A DNA stretch of 64,000 nucleotides from Mucilaginibacter cryoferens (GCF_014205845.1 NZ_JACHCR010000004.1:329460-393459), one strand, 5' to 3'; positions 8,678 through 17,559 are shown, counted from the stretch's first letter. Made by a program: numbers and translations. The notes: generated by a model not told the origin, from the letters alone.

Positions 8678-11600
8678 ATGAAACAGATGTACTTAAGGTG
8701 TATCGCTCTATTGTTATTTAGTATGATTACAGTAGCGGCTTACGCGCAAAAAACAGTTTCCGGTACGGTAACTGAAAAAAACGGGTTACCTGCCCCCGGT
8801 GTAAGTGTTGTTGAAAAGGGTACCGGTACCGGTACAGCAACAGGCTCCGACGGAAAATATAGCTTAACCGCTAAGCCGGGCGCCATATTAATATTTTCTT
8901 TTATTGGCTTAAAAACCCAGGAGGTAACAGTAGGTACCGGATCAACTATAAATGTTGTTTTAGAGAGTGCCGAAAATTCCCTTACAGAAGTTGTGGTAAC
9001 AGCTTTAGGCATTAAAAGAGAAAAGAAATCATTAGGATACGCGGTTCAGGAGGTAAAGGGACAAGCCCTTGCCGATACTAAAGAGCCCAACATTGTTAAC
9101 TCACTATCGGGTAAAGTTGCGGGTTTGCAAATTACCCGTTCAAGTAACGGGCCTGGTGCTTCATCCAGAATTACCTTACGGGGCAATAACTCATTAGTAG
9201 GAGACAATCAGCCATTAATTGTAGTGGATGGTGTGCCGCTTGATAACTTTACCGGACCCAATATTGATCCTAATGGAAAACGTAATAACGATTATTATAA
9301 CCCGGCAAAAGATATGGGTAACGGCCTGTCTGATATTAATGCAGACGATATTGAAAGCGTAAGCGTTTTGAAAGGCCCCTCTGCAGCGGCTTTGTATGGT
9401 TCAAGGGCAGGTAACGGCGCTATATTAATTACCACAAAAACAGGTAAAAAGCAAAACGGACTTGGAATAACCTTAACATCATCATTTGGCTTCGAAAGTA
9501 TTTTTGCCAGGGCAAAAATGCAAACTCAATTTGGCCAGGGTACACAGGGCGGTTACGTTGCTACATCTAATTTAGATTGGGGCCAAAAAAACAATGGCCA
9601 GGTTCAAACACTGTTAGACGGAACAAAAGAGCCACAGCAATATTATGATAATGTAAGCAACGCTTTTCAAACAGGTTTAACATCCAATCAGGGTGTGTCT
9701 TTTCAACAGCAGTACAATTCAACCTCGGTATATACCTCTTATAATCGTTTAGATGATAAAAGCTATATCCCCGGAGCAAAGCTTATCCGTAATAACCTGA
9801 TGGCGCGTACTGTAAGCAAATTTGGGCCTCGTGATAAATGGACAATGGATACCAAAGTGCAGTACATTAATTCTACTGCTTTAAACCGTCCGCAGGCTGG
9901 TTCTAATTCGGCTAACTATTTCACTACCCTGGTAAATATGCCCACCTCTATTGATGTAAGAAATTATAAAAATGCGGTTAAACCCGATGGTACTATGAAC
10001 TGGTGGGGTCCGGGTCCGGAATTAAATCCGTATTGGGCTCAGCAATATAATTTAAACCAGGACGTAAGAAACAGGTTCCTGTTAAACGCATCGTTAAAAT
10101 ACCAGTTTAATGACTGGTTAAGCCTTGAAGGAAAAGGCGGTGCCGATACCTATAGCACCAATGCCAACAACAGAACATACGGAGGTGCGCCTGGTAACCC
10201 GGGAGGATCATACGGAATCAGCAGCAATTCATTTACCGAGACCAACTACAGTGGTTTGCTTACAGCAAAGAAAGATAATGTGTTTGGTAAATTTGGCGGT
10301 GTTGTAACATTAGGTGGCAACTTAATGAATCAGCAAAGATCTTTCTTAGGTGCCGGTGCCGGTACCTTAACTGTGCCTAATTTATTCATGATCAATAATG
10401 CGGTAGGCAACCCCACCTTTACCCAGGGATTGATTAAACACGATATTTACTCGGTTTATGGTTCGGTTGGTATAAACTACGACCAGTTATTATTCGTTGA
10501 CGGTACTTTCAGAAACGATTGGTCGTCTACGTTGAATGCAGCTAACAGATCATATTTTTATCCATCTGTTAGTACTTCATTTGTATTTAGCGAGCTAATG
10601 AGCAGAAATGGCAATCTTCCATCATGGTTTACCTATGGTAAAATAAGAGGATCTTTTGCATCGGTAGGTAACGATATGGACCCATATCAATTGTATAATA
10701 CCTATACCATAGGTAAAGATCCCCTGGGCAATACAACAGCAAGCCGTGGCGATGTTTTATATAATCCAAATGTAAAAAGCGAATTAATCAAGTCATACGA
10801 GGCGGGCCTTGAAATGAGATTTTTCGACAGCCGTTTAGGTTTCGACTTTTCGGTGTACAAATCTAATGCTACCAATCAGTTAATTACCCTTCCGCTGGAT
10901 AATTTAAGTGGTTATACCGGAAAGATAATTAATGCCGGTAATATTCAAAATAAAGGCCTGGAGTTGATGCTGGATGGTAAAATTGTTAGAAATAACAATG
11001 GTTTTAACTGGAATGCCATGGTGAATTTTTCAATGAACCGCAACCAGGTTAAAGCACTTACACCGGATGTTAGCATTTACCCGTTGGGCGGTTATGATGT
11101 GGTTAGTATCGTTGCACAAACAGGCCAGTTATATGGCACAATATATGGTACTGTCTTTAACAGGGTTAATGATCCAAGCAGCCCTTACAACGGCAAGTTG
11201 ATTTTGTCGGGCACAGGCTTACCTACCGTATCACAAACAAAATCCAATTTAGGAAGTCAAGGGGCATCAAGCTTATTGGGTTTCACTAACTCCTTCTCTT
11301 ATAAAAGCTTTGATCTCTCGTTTTTAATAGATGCGCGCTTTGGTGGTAAAATATTCTCGGGTACGTTAGCTCACATGGAGGCCATTGGTACATCAAATAA
11401 AACTGTTGTGAACGGCGATAGAGCCAATATGGTGGTTGATGGTGTGGTATTAGATCCTACAACAAATAAATATCAGGCAAACACCGCGTCAGTATCACCT
11501 CAAAACTATTGGGCTGCAGTGGCTGGTAACGGAAATTTAGGTGTTACCGAAGCTAACCTTTACGATGCCTCAAATATCAGGGTAAGAAGCGTTCAGTTAA

Positions 11601-11812
11601 GCTATAATATTTCAAAAAGCTTATTGGCGCGTACAGGTATACAACGGGCTAAAATAGGCATGTCTGTAAATAACCTTTGGTTAATAAAAAGCCACATGAA
11701 TGGTATGGACCCCGAGTCTATTTACGCAACGGGCAGCAATGCTACCGGTTTCGAAAACGGAAGTGCTCCTACAACGCGTACAGTTTTACTTAATTTAACT
11801 GTAGGTTTCTAA
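8678..11812 (+). CDS. SusC/RagA family TonB-dependent outer-membrane transporter
   Basis: The 1044-residue protein starts with a signal peptide (CIALLLFSMITVAAYAQ). It then has a carboxypeptidase-regulatory-like beta-sandwich (KTVSGTVTEKNGLPAPGVSVVEKGTG...), the SusC-specific plug region (VVVTALGIKREKKSLGYAVQEVKG) and a plug domain with VVDGVPLDNF and SVSVLKGPSAAALYGSRAGNGAILITTK. A long beta-barrel ends in an aromatic residue (VLLNLTVGF). SusC proteins import oligosaccharides or peptides across the outer membrane together with a SusD lid lipoprotein. No N-terminal STN domain is present, so FecIR-type signalling is not expected. The GTGTGTATGSDGK run in the first domain is encoded by a ggtaccggtaccggtac microrepeat. 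The substrate cannot be read from the sequence. Confidence 0.95.
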   Translation: MKQMYLRCIALLLFSMITVAAYAQKTVSGTVTEKNGLPAPGVSVVEKGTGTGTATGSDGKYSLTAKPGAILIFSFIGLKTQEVTVGTGSTINVVLESAENSLTEVVVTALGIKREKKSLGYAVQEVKGQALADTKEPNIVNSLSGKVAGLQITRSSNGPGASSRITLRGNNSLVGDNQPLIVVDGVPLDNFTGPNIDPNGKRNNDYYNPAKDMGNGLSDINADDIESVSVLKGPSAAALYGSRAGNGAILITTKTGKKQNGLGITLTSSFGFESIFARAKMQTQFGQGTQGGYVATSNLDWGQKNNGQVQTLLDGTKEPQQYYDNVSNAFQTGLTSNQGVSFQQQYNSTSVYTSYNRLDDKSYIPGAKLIRNNLMARTVSKFGPRDKWTMDTKVQYINSTALNRPQAGSNSANYFTTLVNMPTSIDVRNYKNAVKPDGTMNWWGPGPELNPYWAQQYNLNQDVRNRFLLNASLKYQFNDWLSLEGKGGADTYSTNANNRTYGGAPGNPGGSYGISSNSFTETNYSGLLTAKKDNVFGKFGGVVTLGGNLMNQQRSFLGAGAGTLTVPNLFMINNAVGNPTFTQGLIKHDIYSVYGSVGINYDQLLFVDGTFRNDWSSTLNAANRSYFYPSVSTSFVFSELMSRNGNLPSWFTYGKIRGSFASVGNDMDPYQLYNTYTIGKDPLGNTTASRGDVLYNPNVKSELIKSYEAGLEMRFFDSRLGFDFSVYKSNATNQLITLPLDNLSGYTGKIINAGNIQNKGLELMLDGKIVRNNNGFNWNAMVNFSMNRNQVKALTPDVSIYPLGGYDVVSIVAQTGQLYGTIYGTVFNRVNDPSSPYNGKLILSGTGLPTVSQTKSNLGSQGASSLLGFTNSFSYKSFDLSFLIDARFGGKIFSGTLAHMEAIGTSNKTVVNGDRANMVVDGVVLDPTTNKYQANTASVSPQNYWAAVAGNGNLGVTEANLYDASNIRVRSVQLSYNISKSLLARTGIQRAKIGMSVNNLWLIKSHMNGMDPESIYATGSNATGFENGSAPTTRTVLLNLTVGF

Positions 11813-11840
11813 TCACCATAAAAAGAAAAATTCATTAGAT

Positions 11841-13754
11841 ATGAAAACGATATTAAAAAAGTCATGCGTGGTATTTGCTGCAACAATGATGCTGGCATCA
11901 TGCAAGAAGTTTGACGAGTTAAATAATAACCCGTATGCTGCAAGCGGCACTCAGGTACAAACAGAATACTTTATTGATAATGCAATTGTAGGTGCCCAGC
12001 AAGATCCCGGCTTATCTGAGCGTATGTTTATACTGTATTGGGTTCCCGGTGGGCATAGCTTGCAGGATGAAGACGGCGATACATTTTCGCAGGGTATATT
12101 TGTTGATGATTGGGCATCAGAATATTACAGGCAGTCGTCGCAATGGCTAAATTATGTTAATAGCGCAATTCAGATTGGAACAGATCAGATAGCTAAAGGA
12201 ACATCTAAGCCTTATACTAACAACTTAATACAAGTTGCCAGAATTTGGAGAGCTTACCTGATGAGCGAATTTTCTGACACCTTTGGCCCGATGCCTACCG
12301 ACGGTTTTCAGGGTACAAACCCCCAGTTTAAGGATGTAAAAACGGTGTATTATTATTTACTTGCCGAACTGAAGGATGCAAGCGCGAAACTTGATGTATC
12401 TGTGGTTAATCCGCAGCAGGTAATGAATGAAGATCCGGCATATCAATATAATTATGCAAAATGGCGTAAATATGCCAATTCTATGCGTATGCGATTGGCT
12501 ATGCGTTTGTCTGAAGTGGATGGAGCTAAAGCCCAGGCCGAATTTGAAGCCGCTGCCGCTAACCAGGATTATATAACAGATGCTACAGATATATTTAGCG
12601 TGCAGGAATCAAAAGGTTGGGACCCACTTGCCAGCGTATTCAGAAAAGAATCGTCATGGATGGGGCTTCCAATTTCTGCCACTTATAATAACCTGGCTGT
12701 TGGTTTAGGAAGTATAAAATCGGCCGATCAGTTATCAGCAACCTATCAGGCTGCAATTAAACCGGCAAATTGGATGGGTCAAAAATTTACAGATCAGTTT
12801 GCTACCAATACCAATGATCCGATGGCCGGCTACTGGTTTGATGGCTTACCTAATACTATCGATCCGCGTGCATACAAAATATACAGTATCCCCGGCGATA
12901 TCACTAATGCGAATTATCCGGCTATAGGTACCGCATTTACAACCTTTACCGGTCCTTTAACAGATGCATCGGGAGCTACGGTTAAAACATTAAATGCTTC
13001 GCTTACCTGGAATGCAAAGGTGGATGGAGATTGGGGCGTAAAAGCAGCAAGAAACCAGCCAATGTTTACCGATGGTTGCAAGCCGTTGCTAAATCTTCTT
13101 TACAGAAGCGGTAATAACAGAAGGGTATTTTTTGGCCCTTGGGAAACTTACTTTTTATTGGCCGAGGCAGCAGAACGCGGCTGGGCATCACCAGTTGGCG
13201 CGCAAACAGCTTACGAAACAGGTATTTCAAAAAGCTTTGAGTATTTTGGTACATCAGCAAATTTAGGTGCTTATATCGCATCCACAGATTATAACCGTGC
13301 CGGTACATCTGTGAGCTGGAGTCATGTAACAGAGCCAGCCGCAACGCGTACCATGAACTTTCAGGATGGTATAAGCGGTACCGCAGGTACTGTTGATGTA
13401 GCATATCCTAAAAATGGCTTGTATAAATCAGGGTCGGTGAAAAACGATCATTTAACAAAAATTATAACCCAAAAATATTTGGCCCAGTTACCATGGTTAC
13501 CTTTAGAAACCTGGAACGACCACAGAAGATTAGGGTTGCCATTTTTTGAAAACCCTACAGTTGAAAACCCAATGCCTAGTTTGCCAGCCTTAAACAGCGG
13601 TAATTTTATGACAAGCAGCATTCAGTTTTTCCCTCAGCGTGTGAAATATCCTTCAAACCTGAGTAACAACAATGCAGCTGGTTATAGCCAGGCCATTGCA
13701 GCCTTAGGTGGCCAGGATGCGGTGTTAACACCGCTATGGTGGGCACAGCATTAA
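11841..13754 (+). CDS. SusD/RagB family outer-membrane lipoprotein (SusD-like_2 type)
   Basis: The 637-residue protein begins with a lipoprotein signal (VVFAATMMLASCKK, lipid-modified Cys in LASC). It then has the helical TPR-like SusD fold with segments such as RIWRAYLMSEFSDTFGPMPTDGF, KWRKYANSMRMRLAMRLSEVDG, TYFLLAEAAERGW and LPWLPLETWNDHRRLGLPFFENP, which are typical of the SusD/RagB-associated families. It lies 28 bp after susC, so the two are co-transcribed. It is longer than most SusD proteins (about 500-550 residues). SusD acts as the hinged lid on SusC and captures the ligand. A strong terminator follows at once, which closes the operon with no enzyme genes. Confidence 0.92.
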   Translation: MKTILKKSCVVFAATMMLASCKKFDELNNNPYAASGTQVQTEYFIDNAIVGAQQDPGLSERMFILYWVPGGHSLQDEDGDTFSQGIFVDDWASEYYRQSSQWLNYVNSAIQIGTDQIAKGTSKPYTNNLIQVARIWRAYLMSEFSDTFGPMPTDGFQGTNPQFKDVKTVYYYLLAELKDASAKLDVSVVNPQQVMNEDPAYQYNYAKWRKYANSMRMRLAMRLSEVDGAKAQAEFEAAAANQDYITDATDIFSVQESKGWDPLASVFRKESSWMGLPISATYNNLAVGLGSIKSADQLSATYQAAIKPANWMGQKFTDQFATNTNDPMAGYWFDGLPNTIDPRAYKIYSIPGDITNANYPAIGTAFTTFTGPLTDASGATVKTLNASLTWNAKVDGDWGVKAARNQPMFTDGCKPLLNLLYRSGNNRRVFFGPWETYFLLAEAAERGWASPVGAQTAYETGISKSFEYFGTSANLGAYIASTDYNRAGTSVSWSHVTEPAATRTMNFQDGISGTAGTVDVAYPKNGLYKSGSVKNDHLTKIITQKYLAQLPWLPLETWNDHRRLGLPFFENPTVENPMPSLPALNSGNFMTSSIQFFPQRVKYPSNLSNNNAAGYSQAIAALGGQDAVLTPLWWAQH

Positions 13755-13765
13755 TAATTTTGCAC

Positions 13766-13812
13766 TCCAAAAAAAGAAAGGTACCCCAAAAAGGTACCTT
13801 TCTTTTTTTGGA
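13766..13812 (+). terminator. Rho-independent terminator of the susCD operon
   Basis: A perfect 20-bp stem is formed by TCCAAAAAAAGAAAGGTACC (13766-13785) and its complement at 13793-13812, with a short CCAAAAA loop. It ends in a T-run and lies 12 bp after the susD stop. Confidence 0.85.
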
Positions 13813-13894
13813 GAAAGTTTAATTTAGAGCCTGTTTTTTTAATAAATACACAGATGCGCGACGGCGAGTTTTAAAATCCTTTGGCCTCTTTTTG

Positions 13895-13983
13895 TCATTC
13901 TGAACGTAGTGAAGAATCTATTATCCGCCATACATCTTCGCTCTGTATAGCAGGCGAATAGATCCTTCGTGCCTCAGGATGGC
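13895..13983. repeat. Imperfect palindrome of the TCATTCTGA...TCAGGATGGCA type
   Basis: The ends TCATTCTGA and TCAGGATG are roughly complementary. Inner arms GAAGAATCTATT (13911-13922) and AATAGATCCTTC (13958-13969) pair with one mismatch. Repeats of this kind are, from my memory of these genomes, common between genes in Bacteroidota. No coding frame covers it. Confidence 0.6.
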
Positions 13984-14029
13984 AAACTTAAATAATGTGA
14001 TTTCTCATTCAGAATTTCGCGAAGTTTTA

Positions 14030-14106
14030 CTCCTTATAATAACATGATTGTAAAGTGTTGATTTTCAGTGTATTTTTTTTAAGTTTCTAATGCCCGAGAT
14101 ACAATT
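14030..14106 (+). repeat. Module C repeat, first copy (76/77 identical to 63924-64000)
   Basis: This 77-bp stretch, starting CTCCTTATAATAACATGATT and ending GCCCGAGATACAATT, is repeated at 63924-64000 with a single A/G difference at the twelfth base. The second copy runs off the window, so the full repeat may be longer. More diverged copies of its first 60 bp occur at 14341-14402, 58170-58230 (inverted) and 63768-63830. Confidence 0.9.
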
Positions 14107-14125
14107 AGGTGTCTTCATAATTTTG

Positions 14126-14233
14126 TTCCCCTCTCGAGAGGGGGCGGGATGGGAAGTGCGGTGGCAGGGGTGTGTTCTACTGCGTTCTTTCGCGTGCATA
14201 AACACACCCCTCCGCCCCTCTCGAGAGGGGAAT
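14126..14233. repeat. Inverted repeat with CCCCTCTCGAGAGGGG palindromes at both ends
   Basis: The palindrome CCCCTCTCGAGAGGGG occurs at about 14128-14144 and again at about 14215-14230. The two copies are embedded in longer complementary arms (left ...GAGGGGGCGG, right CCGCCCCTC...). The loop also contains complementary GGGGTGTGTT/AACACACCCC stretches, so the whole 108 bp can fold into one long hairpin. It belongs to the same GC-rich class as the repeats at 2.5, 5.7 and 29.3 kb. Confidence 0.75.
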
Positions 14234-14300
14234 CGCACATTCCCACCACTTTTTTAAAGAAGACCCCATTATTATTTAGTCCACAACCGCCCATTTGCAA

Positions 14301-14690
14301 CCATGTCATTCCCGTTTTTTTCAGGTTAACTCTAGTTGTCACTTATAATGACATACTTTCAAAGCATTGATTATCAGTATGTATTTTTTTAAACACAACA
14401 CCATCGCCACCGTCATTGCGAGGTACGAAGCAATCCCCGACTTACAGAGTAGCTGTGCAAATCCGCCCTGTAATTTGGGGATTGCTTCGTCGTACCTCCT
14501 CGCAAGGACGGTCTTTTTTAAGATGTCATTACTGTTTTTTCTGGGTTACCCCCGGTTGTCACTCGCAATGACGATCTTTTTAGGATGTCATCAATGTTTT
14601 TTCCAGTCAAGCCGGTTGTCACTCGCAAAGACGATCGTTTTTTAAGATGTTATTACTGTTTTTCCCCGGTTGTCACTCGCGATGATGGCT
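14301..14690 (+). repeat. Composite repeat array, order T-C-P-T-T-T
   Basis: Three module types follow each other. T at 14301-14340 carries ATGTCATTCCCGTTTTTTTC. C at 14341-14402 carries CAAAGCATTGATTATCAG. P at 14411-14510 is a 100-bp palindrome with ends CGTCATTGCGAGGTACGAAG and CTTCGTCGTACCTCC. Three tandem T units follow at 14514-14690, whose shared GTTGTCACTCGC landmark is spaced by 60 and then about 54 bp. The P unit at 63839-63928 is nearly identical to this one. Nothing here codes for a plausible protein. Confidence 0.85.
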
Positions 14691-15242
14691 GTATATGTGC
14701 TTAATGGAGCGTATGAAAATATTCTTGAAAGAAATTTAACAAACTCTTAAACCGCTATAATTTAGGTAAGGAAAAAGCCTCCGCAACAACGTTTAATATC
14801 CCATGTTTTAACGTTTCGCCTGTCCTCTCATTACTTTTAACACCCTGAATATGCAATATTTAACATTTTTTAACATCTTGCCGGGCAATAAGTTGATGTG
14901 TTTTAATAAATTTACAATACAAAATATTGTAACGGCTTTAATACAATTGAAAGGAGCGGTATTCTTTCATTAGCTAAGTTTTTAGAATTTATTTTGGCAA
15001 GGGTTAAACCTTTGGCAATTTAAATTAGTCTAAAGGTTTACGGCGCCAAATAAAAAATTGTTTTGCTGCTAATAAGTCCAATGAATATTTAAAAAATGAC
15101 TGGTTAGAAAAATATTATTTGTTTTTTACCCGGGAATTTGTTTTATTTGAAATAACAATTTTATTACCCTAAGGAGCGCGCTATAGAATATACTTTACTT
15201 TTTAAGAGTTTAACTAAAAATTAAGTTTAAGTAGTACTTTCT
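14691..15242. promoter_or_regulatory. A/T-rich upstream region of the ECF sigma gene with two inverted repeats
   Basis: No gene is visible in these 550 bp. Two inverted repeats stand out: TTACAATA/TATTGTAA with a 5-nt spacer at 14912-14932, and TAAACCTTT (15005-15013) paired with AAAGGTTTA (15032-15040). Either could be an operator or a leader hairpin. A purine-rich CTAAGGAGCG stands at about 15170. I cannot place the promoter. Confidence 0.35.
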
Positions 15243-15827
15243 ATGGATTTTCAATTGAAGAGTGATCAGGATCTAATCCATCTATATATTGCCGGCGACG
15301 AAGCGGGGCTTGTAGAATTGATCAGGCGTTATCAATCAAAAATATATACTTCTATTTATCTGCTGGTAAAGGACGAATACCTGGCCGAGGATATTTTCCA
15401 GGATACTTTTATCAAGGTAATAAATACCTTGAAAGCTGGAAAGTACAACGAGGAAGGTAAGTTTTTACCCTGGGTTACCCGTATTGCGCACAATTTGGTT
15501 ATAGACCATTTTCGCCGCGAAAAACGTGCACCAACAGTAAGTAACGGCGACGACTTTGATATTTTTGAGGTGCTTGGCAATTATGATGAAAGCACTGAAG
15601 ATAAAATGGTTAGAGAACAAACCTACAAAGATTTGAAATCGTTGATCCAGCTTTTACCATCGGAGCAGAAAGAAGTGTTGATTATGAGGCACTTTGGCGA
15701 TATGAGCTTTAAGGAGATTGCCGATATTACCGACGTAAGTATCAACACAGCCCTTGGCCGTATGCGTTACGCTTTAAATAACCTGCGCAAAATGATGCAG
15801 GGCAAAGAGCTGAGCCTTAAAAATTAG
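15243..15827 (+). CDS. ECF-type RNA polymerase sigma factor
   Basis: The 194-residue protein has the two-domain layout of ECF (sigma-70 group 4) factors. Region 2 is at about 10-90 (ELIRRYQSKIYTSIYLLVKDEYLAEDIFQDTFIKVI, with the DNA-melting FLPWVTRIAHNLVIDHFRREKR). Region 4 is at about 125-185 (LPSEQKEVLIMRHFGDMSFKEIADITDVSINTALGRMRYALNNLRKMM), including the helix-turn-helix that reads the -35 element. ECF factors direct polymerase to small regulons, usually under an anti-sigma factor. No anti-sigma gene is adjacent here, so control may be transcriptional. A perfect terminator follows the gene, so it is probably monocistronic. Confidence 0.93.
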   Translation: MDFQLKSDQDLIHLYIAGDEAGLVELIRRYQSKIYTSIYLLVKDEYLAEDIFQDTFIKVINTLKAGKYNEEGKFLPWVTRIAHNLVIDHFRREKRAPTVSNGDDFDIFEVLGNYDESTEDKMVREQTYKDLKSLIQLLPSEQKEVLIMRHFGDMSFKEIADITDVSINTALGRMRYALNNLRKMMQGKELSLKN

Positions 15828-15858
15828 GTTGGTTCAATGGTTCATTGGTATTTGCGTG

Positions 15859-15908
15859 CTGATTTGTATATCGGATAAGATTCCCGATATACAAATCAGT
15901 TTTTTTTT
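15859..15908 (+). terminator. Rho-independent terminator after the sigma factor gene
   Basis: A perfect 16-bp stem (CTGATTTGTATATCGG at 15859-15874, CCGATATACAAATCAG at 15884-15899) is followed by nine T residues. The hairpin lies 32 bp after the stop codon. Confidence 0.88.
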
Positions 15909-16040
15909 GCCACGACCACTAATGAACAAATTGAGTTTATTGATTCATTTGCAACCGCTACCCACCAATGAATTAATGAATATGTAAACCAATGAACTAA
16001 TAAACCAATAAACCAAAAAGAAAAAATTTCATTTAATTTT
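15909..16040. repeat. AATGAACCAATGAAC-type simple repeat tract
   Basis: Short variants of AATGAAC, AATGAATTAATGAAT and AAACCAATAAACC recur here. Their complements (GGTTCAATGGTTCATTGG) lie just before the terminator at about 15830-15850. The tract is low-complexity and does not code. It is the first of two such tracts around the small gene at 16107. Confidence 0.5.
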
Positions 16041-16106
16041 CATTTAACAAAATATTATCTTTAAGCCACCGTTATAAATCGTATATAAAATACAGTAGCC
16101 AAGCTT

Positions 16107-16301
16107 ATGGATGAAACCTTTACAAAAACATTAAATGCAATTGCTAATCAAGCTCAGATGGACGAACATGTACATTTAAATCTGGATGCCGACGAAGTGA
16201 TATTCTACAACTCAATTCGTGCGGATTTGGACCTTTTGGCTAAAAAGCCCAAAGTGCAAACTATACACCAGATACTGGATTACTCTAAGAGCCTGCGGTA
16301 A
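16107..16301 (+). CDS. Small acidic protein, unknown function
   Basis: The 64-residue frame reads MDETFTKTLNAIANQAQMDE at the start and ends in LDYSKSLR. It is predicted helical and acidic, with a regular pattern (HLNLDADEVIFYNSIRADLDLLAKKPKVQTIHQIL), and has no cysteine or membrane segment. I do not recognise a family. The composition looks like that of a real soluble protein, and it is the only plausible frame between the sigma factor and nth. The flanking repeats make it an isolated transcription unit. Confidence 0.6.
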   Translation: MDETFTKTLNAIANQAQMDEHVHLNLDADEVIFYNSIRADLDLLAKKPKVQTIHQILDYSKSLR

Positions 16302-16650
16302 GTATTGCCACCCTCACTGGTTCATAGATCATAATTGTTGATTGCGGTTACCCGATGCGAATCGAAATAACCAAAAATCCGATAGATGATTTATGAACCT
16401 TTCTATTTTTTATTTGGTTCATTAGTTCATTGTCGCTGCGCTTGCTCATTGGTTCATTAGTGAATAGTTCAATAAATTTTATAGCGGTATTTTAATCGTT
16501 TTGCCAATTGCAATTTATTGAGCATAATTGCAGTATATTGTTTATGCCGCATTTATTAAAATAAACTATCACCCGGAATAATAAGCCAACTATTCTAATA
16601 AAGCGCGCAACTACCAATAAACTAATGAACAAGTGAACCAATGAACTAAC
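16302..16650. repeat. Second AATGAAC-type repeat tract upstream of nth
   Basis: TTGGTTCATTAGTTCATTG at about 16420 and CTCATTGGTTCATTAGTG at about 16450 are complementary to ACTAATGAACAAGTGAACCA near 16618-16640, just before the nth start. The arms could form a weak long hairpin in the nth leader. No gene is visible in these 350 bp. Confidence 0.5.
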
Positions 16651-17409
16651 ATGCTGAAAGCCGATCGTTATAAACACTTTGTTGAATACTTTTCTAAAAA
16701 CCAGCCTAATCCTGTTACCGAGCTGCATTACGATAATCCGTTTCAGTTATTAGTAGCGGTTATACTGTCGGCACAGTGTACAGATAAGCGCATAAACCAG
16801 GTAACACCCGCGCTGTTTAAGCGTTTCCCTACGCCCGAAGATTTGGCGGCATCTACTCCCGAAGAAGTGTTTACTTATATACGCAGTGTAAGTTACCCTA
16901 ATAATAAGGCTAAACATTTGGTGGGCATGGGCAAAATGCTGGTTGATGTTTTTAATAGCGAGATCCCCTCGGGGGTAGATAACCTGCAAAAAATGCCGGG
17001 CGTTGGTCGTAAAACGGCAAACGTTATAGCCTCGGTTATTTTTGAGGAACCAGCCATGGCGGTTGATACCCATGTTTTTAGAGTGAGCAATCGTATTGGT
17101 TTAACAAATAATGCAACTACGCCGTTGGCTGTAGAGAAGCAGTTAATAAAAAATATTCCTAAAGAGCATATAGCTGTTGCACACCATTGGCTGATATTGC
17201 ATGGCCGATACATTTGCGTAGCCCGTAGCCCTAAGTGCGAGATTTGCCCGCTAACCTGGTTTTGCAGGTATTACGAGCGTAACAATACCGAAACCGCCTT
17301 ATTGAAGGCTGAAGCCGCCAAGGTTAAAAAAGTTAAAGAGGCTAAAAAGAAAGCCACGCTCAATAAGATCAGTAAAGAACTGAAGAAGCGAAGTGTGGAG
17401 AAAGGTTGA
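16651..17409 (+). CDS. nth: Endonuclease III (DNA glycosylase/AP lyase)
   Basis: Endonuclease III removes oxidised pyrimidines in base-excision repair and nicks the AP site. The 252-residue protein shows the helix-hairpin-helix LQKMPGVGRKTANVI with catalytic Lys121 and the VDTHVFRVSNRIGL motif with catalytic Asp139. The [4Fe-4S] ligands follow the C-x6-C-x2-C-x5-C pattern (C189, C196, C199, C205). A lysine-rich tail of about 40 residues (AKVKKVKEAKKKATLNKISKELKKRS) extends beyond the E. coli enzyme, as is common in Bacteroidota. It lies 150 bp upstream of recA on the same strand, but the A/T-rich gap with its own promoter element suggests separate transcription. Confidence 0.96.
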   Translation: MLKADRYKHFVEYFSKNQPNPVTELHYDNPFQLLVAVILSAQCTDKRINQVTPALFKRFPTPEDLAASTPEEVFTYIRSVSYPNNKAKHLVGMGKMLVDVFNSEIPSGVDNLQKMPGVGRKTANVIASVIFEEPAMAVDTHVFRVSNRIGLTNNATTPLAVEKQLIKNIPKEHIAVAHHWLILHGRYICVARSPKCEICPLTWFCRYYERNNTETALLKAEAAKVKKVKEAKKKATLNKISKELKKRSVEKG

Positions 17410-17534
17410 TTAAGTGAATGGTTTTTGTTTTTATATATTTGATGTTGTGTAAGGGTTAAAACTTAATCAACCTAATCCAACCACTCACCCCTAAATTAAT
17501 TACTAAAAAAATTAGTATTTGTAAATAAAACATT

Positions 17535-17542
17535 TATATTTG
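17535..17542 (+). promoter_or_regulatory. Putative recA promoter -7 element (TATATTTG)
   Basis: TATATTTG fits the Bacteroidota TAnnTTTG consensus and lies 18 bp before the recA ATG. A TTTG is present at 17518-17521 but the spacing is shorter than usual, so the -33 element is unclear. I see no obvious LexA-type palindrome. Confidence 0.45.
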
Positions 17543-17559
17543 CTAAAGATAATTTGAAG

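Noticed and set aside
14115..14645. Open frames across the repeat array at 14.1-14.6 kb
   Set aside because: They read through palindromes and module T and C copies; the peptides are rich in repeated serine/proline or histidine and are artefacts.
17518..17521. TTTG at 17518 as the recA -33 element
   Set aside because: The spacing to TATATTTG is about 13 bp, shorter than the usual 19-21, so I left the -33 unassigned.
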